Position numbers and translations under genes: made by a program. This document shows positions 59,161 through 64,000 of a stretch of 64,000 nt of DNA, one piece after another; position 1 is the first letter of the stretch, and each line of letters starts with the position of its first letter. The notes below the pieces were generated by a model. The model was not told where the DNA came from. It saw only the letters and a program-made list of their open reading frames with translations, and ran no database searches. Source of the stretch: Microbulbifer sp. SAOS-129_SWC (GTDB lineage: Bacteria; Pseudomonadota; Gammaproteobacteria; Pseudomonadales; Cellvibrionaceae); the NCBI RefSeq assembly GCF_039696035.1, contig NZ_CP155567.1, forward strand, positions 186,001-250,000, given 5' to 3'.

Positions 59161-59192
59161 GGCCGCCGGCGGGCACGCGCCCGCCGGCGGCC
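59161..59192. other. 14-base-pair perfect hairpin after the dynamin gene
   Basis: GGCCGCCGGCGGGC (59161-59174), loop ACGC, and its exact complement. No T tract follows. It could stall or end the transcript before metX. Confidence 0.6.
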
Positions 59193-59270
59193 GAGTTGTC
59201 TTGCTGCGCCCCTGTCCCGTAAACTGCCTCGTCGCCCACTCCAGATCCCGAAACCTTGATCGCCTTGTCC

Positions 59271-60446
59271 ATGGAAAACGCTCTCTCTGCCATCGACAAC
59301 CCCGCTTCGCTGGGAGTTGTCGCGCCGCAGAGCCACACCTTTACCGAACCGCTGGAGCTGGCCTGTGGCCGCACGCTGCGGGAGTACACGCTGGTCTACG
59401 AGACCTACGGCCAGCTGGATGCCGATAAAAGCAATGCGGTGCTGATCTGCCACGCGCTGTCCGGGCATCACCACGCCGCCGGTTATCACAGCGAAGACGA
59501 CAAGCGCCCCGGCTGGTGGGATCACTACATCGGCCCGGGCAAGCCGATCGATACCGACCGGTTTTTCGTCGTGTCGCTGAACAACCTCGGCGGCTGCCAC
59601 GGCTCCACTGGCCCGGCTTCGACTAACCCCGACAGCGGCCGCCCCTGGGGGCCGGATTTCCCCCTGCTGCGGGTGCGCGACTGGGTGCACAGCCAGGCGC
59701 GCCTTGCTGACCTGCTCGGCATCGAGCAGTGGGCCGCGGTGGTCGGCGGCAGCCTCGGAGGGATGCAGGCGATGCGCTGGTCGCTGGAGTATCCCGAGCG
59801 CCTGCGTCACTGCGTGGTGATCGCCTCGGCGATGAAACTGTCGGCGCAGAATATTGCCTTCAACGAGACCGCGCGCCAGGCCATCACCTCCGATCCGGAC
59901 TTCAGCGGTGGCCGCTACCTGGAACTGGACCAGCTGCCGCGCCGCGGCCTCGCCGTGGCACGCATGATTGGCCATATCACCTACCTGTCCGACGACGGTC
60001 TGGGGCGCAAATTTGGCCGTGAGCTGCGCTCCGGCTCTTTCAGTCTCGGCGCCGAGGAGGCGGTGGAGTTCGAGGTGCAGAGCTACCTGCGTTACCAGGG
60101 CGACAAGTTTTCCGGCACCTTCGACCCCAATACCTACATCCTGATGACCCGCGCGCTGGATTACTTCGATCTGGCGCGGGAATACGGCGATGACCCGGTA
60201 GCGGCCTTTGGCCACGCCCGCTGCAAATTCCTGCTGGTCTCTTTTACCTCCGACTGGCGCTTCGCGCCGGATCGCTCGCGGGAGGTTGTCGACGCATTGA
60301 TGCACGCCAACGTGCCGGTGAGCTACGCCGAGATCGAATCGCCCATGGGGCACGATGCTTTCCTGCTGCCCAATCCGCGCTACGAGCGGGTGTTCGGCAC
60401 CTATATGAACGGGGTTGCGGCGGAACTGGCACGGGAGAAAAGCTGA
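59271..60446 (+). CDS. metX: Homoserine O-acyltransferase (MetX family)
   Basis: 391 residues from the ATG at 59271. An alpha/beta-hydrolase enzyme that acylates homoserine in methionine synthesis: [13 protein letters not shown] is the oxyanion region, [10 protein letters not shown] the nucleophile elbow, and [11 protein letters not shown] the catalytic His. Members in Pseudomonas use succinyl-CoA and others acetyl-CoA; I cannot assign the donor here. The metW start overlaps its stop by one base. Confidence 0.95.
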   Translation: MENALSAIDNPASLGVVAPQSHTFTEPLELACGRTLREYTLVYETYGQLDADKSNAVLICHALSGHHHAAGYHSEDDKRPGWWDHYIGPGKPIDTDRFFVVSLNNLGGCHGSTGPASTNPDSGRPWGPDFPLLRVRDWVHSQARLADLLGIEQWAAVVGGSLGGMQAMRWSLEYPERLRHCVVIASAMKLSAQNIAFNETARQAITSDPDFSGGRYLELDQLPRRGLAVARMIGHITYLSDDGLGRKFGRELRSGSFSLGAEEAVEFEVQSYLRYQGDKFSGTFDPNTYILMTRALDYFDLAREYGDDPVAAFGHARCKFLLVSFTSDWRFAPDRSREVVDALMHANVPVSYAEIESPMGHDAFLLPNPRYERVFGTYMNGVAAELAREKS

Positions 60447-61036
60447 TGCGTATCGATCTCGATATCATCCAGAACTGGGTTGCGCCGCGCACGCGCGTAC
60501 TGGATTTGGGCTGCGGTGATGGCTATCTGCTGGAGCAGCTCGGTCGGCACAAACAGGTCAGCGGCTACGGCCTGGAAATCGATCCGCAGGAAATCGAGCG
60601 CTGCCTGCAGCGCGGTGTCAACGTGGTGGAACAGAACCTGGACCAGGGGCTTGGCAACTTTGCCGACGACAGCTTCGATACCGTGCTGATGACCCAGGCG
60701 CTACAGACGCTGCGCCAGCCGCACCTGGTGGTGCGGGAGATGTTACGGGTGGGGCGCGAGTGCATCATCTCCTTCCCCAATTTCGGCCAGTGGAAGGCGC
60801 GCTGGCACCTGGCGATTTCCGGGCGCATGCCAGTGTCCGACTTATTACCCTATGAATGGTACGACACACCCAACATTCACTTTTGTACTTTCCGCGACTT
60901 CGAGGTGCTGTGTCGGGAGAACAATTGGCGTATCCTGCACCGCCAGGTGGTTTCGGAGTCGCGCTTCAGCGCCGCGCTGAAGGATTTTATTCCCAACCTG
61001 TTCGGCGAAACGGCGATTTACCACCTGACTCGCTAA
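60446..61036 (+). CDS. metW: MetW, methionine biosynthesis protein
   Basis: 196 residues. A methyltransferase-like fold with LDLGCGDGYLLEQL; FADDSFDTVLMTQALQTLRQP, SFPNFGQWKARWHL, and PYEWYDTPNIHFCT are the family blocks. MetW is required with MetX for homoserine acylation in these bacteria. Translationally coupled to metX. Confidence 0.95.
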   Translation: MRIDLDIIQNWVAPRTRVLDLGCGDGYLLEQLGRHKQVSGYGLEIDPQEIERCLQRGVNVVEQNLDQGLGNFADDSFDTVLMTQALQTLRQPHLVVREMLRVGRECIISFPNFGQWKARWHLAISGRMPVSDLLPYEWYDTPNIHFCTFRDFEVLCRENNWRILHRQVVSESRFSAALKDFIPNLFGETAIYHLTR

Positions 61037-61183
61037 ACTCATTGCAAGTGCCCGGTTTTTCCGTGATGGAAAAGTCGGGTTTCGCCCGTCGACGTCTGGC
61101 GCCTGGCCGGGCGCTGGCGCGGTTCTGCGGACGTTGTCCGCGGACCGGTGGCGGAGCCGGTGACAACCAGGAGGAGGTGAACT

Positions 61184-61639
61184 GTGAAACGCATACTCGC
61201 CGCAGCGGCGGCACTGGCGCTGCTGTTCTGGGCCGCCAACAGCGCCGCTCAGCCGGAGGCCCGGGTGATCAAGAGTCACCAGGATTTCGGTGACTACCGG
61301 GTGATCTACTCGGTGTTCAACAGCGAATTCATCAAGCCGGAAATCGCCGAGCAGTACCAGCTGGTGCGCGGCAAAGATCGCGTCTTCGTCAACGTCTCGG
61401 TGGTCGAGAAGGTGGGCGGCACCCACGGCCTGGCCGCGGAGATGAGCGGCAACGCCACCAACCTGATTCAGCAGTCGCGACCGCTGAAGTTTATGGAGAT
61501 CAAGGAGGGCGAGGCGGTGTATTACCTGGCGCCGCTGCGCTTCAACCACGAAGAAACGATGACGTTTACCATCGATGTGAAGCTGCCCAACGGCGAAACC
61601 GAGCAGGTGAGCTTCCGCCGCAAGCTGGAAAAGCAATAG
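61184..61639 (+). CDS. DUF4426 family exported protein
   Basis: 151 residues from a GTG at 61184 with the strong site GGAGGAGGTG upstream. A signal peptide ends near NSAAQ. The remainder is beta-rich (GDYRVIYSVFNSEFIKPEIA, VFVNVSVVEK, VYYLAPLRFNHEETMTFTID). Function unknown; commonly found between metW and rdgB. Confidence 0.9.
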   Translation: MKRILAAAAALALLFWAANSAAQPEARVIKSHQDFGDYRVIYSVFNSEFIKPEIAEQYQLVRGKDRVFVNVSVVEKVGGTHGLAAEMSGNATNLIQQSRPLKFMEIKEGEAVYYLAPLRFNHEETMTFTIDVKLPNGETEQVSFRRKLEKQ

Positions 61640-61812
61640 CGCTGGCGGCGCGCTTTCGCGTTGCCTTGTCGGGTGCTGCGCCGCAGCACTCCACCTGATC
61701 CCCGGCGCCGACCGTGTGCGCGGCGCCTTCATCCCCCGGCGGGACGCGCGGGCACCTGCAAGACGAGGCTTTGTAGTTGTGCCGTCGGTCTCCGCCCCTT
61801 CACTGTTGAGAT

Positions 61813-62427
61813 ATGTTGAGAAAAATCGTACTGGCCAGCGGAAACGCCGGCAAGCTGAGAGAGTTTTCACAGCTGTTCGCCAGCTGGGATATCGATGTGC
61901 TACCGCAGTCTGAATTCGCGGTGCCGGAAGCGGACGAAACCGGCCTCAGTTTTATCGAAAATGCCCTGCTCAAGGCCCGCCACGCCAGCCGCATCAGTGG
62001 CCTGCCGGCGCTGGCGGACGACTCCGGCCTGGCGGTGGATGCCCTCGGCGGCGCACCGGGCATCTACTCCGCCCGTTACGCCGGCCCCGGTGCCGGCGAT
62101 GCGGACAACAACCGCAAGCTGCTCGAAGCGCTCAGCGACGTGGAAGACGGCCGGCGCGGCGCCAGCTTTCACTGCGCGCTGGCCTTTGTGCGCAGCGCGG
62201 ACGATCCGGTGCCGCTAGTATGCAGCGCCCGCTGGGGCGGGCGCATATTGCGTGCGCCGGCCGGCGAACAGGGATTCGGCTACGATCCGCTGTTCTTTGT
62301 CGAGTCCGAAGGTATGACCTCCGCGCAGTTGCCGCGCGAAGTAAAGAACCGTATCAGTCACCGCGGTCAGGCAGTGCGCCTGTTCAGCGCCATGTGGCGC
62401 GAGCAGATGCAGGGGCAGGGCGCTTGA
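61813..62427 (+). CDS. rdgB: RdgB, XTP/dITP pyrophosphatase
   Basis: 204 residues. [28 protein letters not shown] and GFGYDPLFF are signatures. It removes inosine and xanthosine triphosphates. The hemW start overlaps its stop by four bases. Confidence 0.96.
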   Translation: MLRKIVLASGNAGKLREFSQLFASWDIDVLPQSEFAVPEADETGLSFIENALLKARHASRISGLPALADDSGLAVDALGGAPGIYSARYAGPGAGDADNNRKLLEALSDVEDGRRGASFHCALAFVRSADDPVPLVCSARWGGRILRAPAGEQGFGYDPLFFVESEGMTSAQLPREVKNRISHRGQAVRLFSAMWREQMQGQGA

Positions 62428-63719
62428 GCGATTCGGTACCACTGCAATTGCCGCCGCTGGGCCTCTATGTGCATATCCCCTGGTGCGTGCGCAAATGCCC
62501 TTACTGCGACTTTAATTCCCATGCAGCCGCGGGCGCTAACTCCCATGCAGCCGCGGGCGCTGTGTCCGCGGCGGAATCGCACGAATCGCTGGGGCCCGGC
62601 GCCGAGTACGGCCTGCCGGAGGCCGAATATGTGGCACAGCTGCAGCGGGACCTGCGCAGCCAGCTGCCGTGGGTGCAGGGCCGTCGGTTCAGCACGATCT
62701 TCTTCGGCGGCGGCACGCCCAGCCTGTTTTCCCCGGCGGCAATCGGCGCCATTCTGCAGGCCGCGGAACAGCTGGTGGGCTTCGCCCCGGACATAGAGAT
62801 CACCCTGGAGGCCAATCCCGGTACCTTCGAGCAGGACAAGTTCGCCGGTTACCGCGCCGCCGGCGTCAACCGGCTATCGATCGGTGTACAGAGCTTCGAT
62901 CCGCGCCAGCTCGCCAACCTGGGCCGCATCCATTCTGGCGAGGAGGCCGCCGGCGCACTGCAGATGGCACGCCGCGCGGGTTTCGACAATATCAACCTGG
63001 ACCTGATGCACGGCCTGCCGGATCAGAGCGAAGCCGAGGCGCTGGCAGACCTGCAACGCGCCGTGGCGCTGGGCCCGGAGCATATCTCCTGGTACCAGCT
63101 CACCATTGAACCCAACACCGCCTTCTACAGCGCGCCACCGGTCACGCCCGGATCGGCGCTGGTGGCGCGCATGCAGGCCAGCGGCCGCAACTACCTGGCG
63201 GCGCAGGGCTACTCCCGCTACGAGGTGTCGGCGTACAGTCCGGCCGGGCGCGAATCCCGCCACAACATCAATTACTGGTCGTTTGGTGACTATCTGGGAA
63301 TTGGTGCCGGTGCGCACGGCAAGGTGACGCTGCCGGAAACCGGGCACATCCTGCGCAGCCGTCGTACCCGCGCGCCGCGACATTATCTGCCTGGCATGGC
63401 TGCAGGCGCGACCGCCGCGGGCGCCCAATCCGGTGCGGGCGAACTTATCCACAGCGAGCTGGCGCCGCCGCACACAGATGTTGTGGCGCCGGAAGAGTTG
63501 CCGTTGGAATTTCTGATGAATGCGCTGCGGCTGGTGGACGGGGTGCCGGTGGACTCCTTCGGCCGCTATACCGGCCTGCCGCTGGCGGAGCTGGAGCGGG
63601 AGTGGCCGGCGCTGCAGGCGATGGAGCTGGTACAGTCGCTGGAGCGGCGCATCGCCGCCAGCGCGTTCGGTTTCGACTACCTGGACGAGATATTGCAGCG
63701 CTTCCTGGAGCAGCCTTGA
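62424..63719 (+). CDS. hemW: HemW, radical-SAM haem chaperone
   Basis: 431 residues from a TTG at 62424 that overlaps the rdgB stop (TTGA), with GGGGCAGGG upstream. The radical-SAM Cys motif is [46 protein letters not shown] and [13 protein letters not shown] follow. The usual annotation as coproporphyrinogen dehydrogenase is now regarded as mistaken for HemW, which transfers haem. Compared with the family it is longer: after DFNSH there is an NSHAAAGA duplication, and an Ala/Gly-rich insert near residue 335. Confidence 0.93.
   Translation: MSDSVPLQLPPLGLYVHIPWCVRKCPYCDFNSHAAAGANSHAAAGAVSAAESHESLGPGAEYGLPEAEYVAQLQRDLRSQLPWVQGRRFSTIFFGGGTPSLFSPAAIGAILQAAEQLVGFAPDIEITLEANPGTFEQDKFAGYRAAGVNRLSIGVQSFDPRQLANLGRIHSGEEAAGALQMARRAGFDNINLDLMHGLPDQSEAEALADLQRAVALGPEHISWYQLTIEPNTAFYSAPPVTPGSALVARMQASGRNYLAAQGYSRYEVSAYSPAGRESRHNINYWSFGDYLGIGAGAHGKVTLPETGHILRSRRTRAPRHYLPGMAAGATAAGAQSGAGELIHSELAPPHTDVVAPEELPLEFLMNALRLVDGVPVDSFGRYTGLPLAELEREWPALQAMELVQSLERRIAASAFGFDYLDEILQRFLEQP
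62514..62561 (+). repeat. 24-base tandem duplication in hemW
   Basis: Two copies (62514-62537, 62538-62561) of a 24-base unit encoding NSHAAAGA, differing at one base. In frame within hemW. Confidence 0.85.
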
Positions 63720-63858
63720 AAGTGTCGCGCCCAACCCCCATCTAGCGGGAAACGCCTTGCGGCGGTTGGTCGGCAGTCCTTATCATGTCGCCAACCAGTC
63801 ATTCGCAGGGCAAGTGGCCAGATGGCCGCCACGAGTAACCAGAGAACAGGAAAGCAAT

Positions 63859-64000
63859 ATGAGCGCAATCGTCAATGTAACCGACGCCGAATTCGAAGCC
63901 GAAGTACTCAAGGCCGAGGGCCCGGTACTGGTAGACTTCTGGGCCCAGTGGTGCGGCCCGTGCAAGATGATCGCGCCGGTGCTGGAAGACCTGGCCGGTC
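63859..64000 (+). CDS. trxA: Thioredoxin (N-terminal part)
   Basis: 47 codons before the window ends. [21 protein letters not shown] contains the redox CGPC motif. AGGAAAGC precedes the ATG. The gene continues beyond the right edge. Confidence 0.95.
   Translation, partial: MSAIVNVTDAEFEAEVLKAEGPVLVDFWAQWCGPCKMIAPVLEDLAG

Overview
The window reads as one stretch of a GC-rich gammaproteobacterial chromosome. Several blocks keep the gene order familiar from Pseudomonas and relatives: pilU-pilT facing yggS-proC-yggT then metX-metW-DUF4426-rdgB-hemW; argH facing algZ-algR; lptM-lysA-dapF-DUF484 facing cyaY; yifB-ubiK beside glnK-amtB; and a SutA-like protein. The load of TonB-dependent receptors, a FecI/FecR-controlled receptor, a flavin-dependent halogenase cluster and a peptidase lipoprotein suggest a marine, Cellvibrionales-type (Microbulbifer-like) organism. 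That genus guess is inference.

Region 1 (1-4990) is the most unusual part. It is an RNA-repair locus: the 5' end of rtcR (CARF-type regulator), a sigma-54 promoter, rtcB (RNA ligase) and rtcA (RNA 3'-phosphate cyclase). A non-coding stretch follows with a degenerate but clearly foldable tRNA-like RNA, a second tRNA-like module with a lysine-type anticodon loop, and a terminator. Then comes an SPFH/slipin-family gene and a strong terminator. The layout suggests a stress-induced RNA-repair operon that makes its own tRNA mimics.

Region 2 (5025-14372) holds a MORN-repeat/caspase-like C13 peptidase lipoprotein, Tat-exported PhoD, SelD, a TonB receptor and a LysR/MFS divergent pair. Region 3 (14409-19592) has mtgA, then an MmyB-type regulator divergent from an acyl-CoA dehydrogenase/MaoC/SDR beta-oxidation operon. 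Region 4 (19593-23006) has tRNA-Arg(CCG) followed by a tandem array of tail-derived inverted repeats, cytochrome c5 and Rep helicase. A dispersed copy of that repeat lies at 15200.

Region 5 (23384-31762) is an ECF sigma/FecR/STN-TonB receptor set followed by halogenase, SapC and DUF6445 genes, probably one regulated uptake/modification locus. Region 6 (31852-36000) has small housekeeping genes, a subclass B3-like metallo-beta-lactamase, yifB and ubiK. Region 7 (36275-39450) is a nitrogen operon: a sigma-54-type promoter, a TorF-like porin, and glnK-amtB-glnK2. Region 8 (39875-49737) has sutA, a DesK/DesR-type two-component operon with a TPR protein, the diaminopimelate/lysine operon, cyaY, argH and algZR. 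Region 9 (49783-64000) has an amidohydrolase lipoprotein and an SDR, the twitching ATPases, the yggS-to-hemW block with a dynamin-like GTPase between yggT and metX, and the start of trxA.

All identifications rest on reading motifs and gene order; no database search was run.
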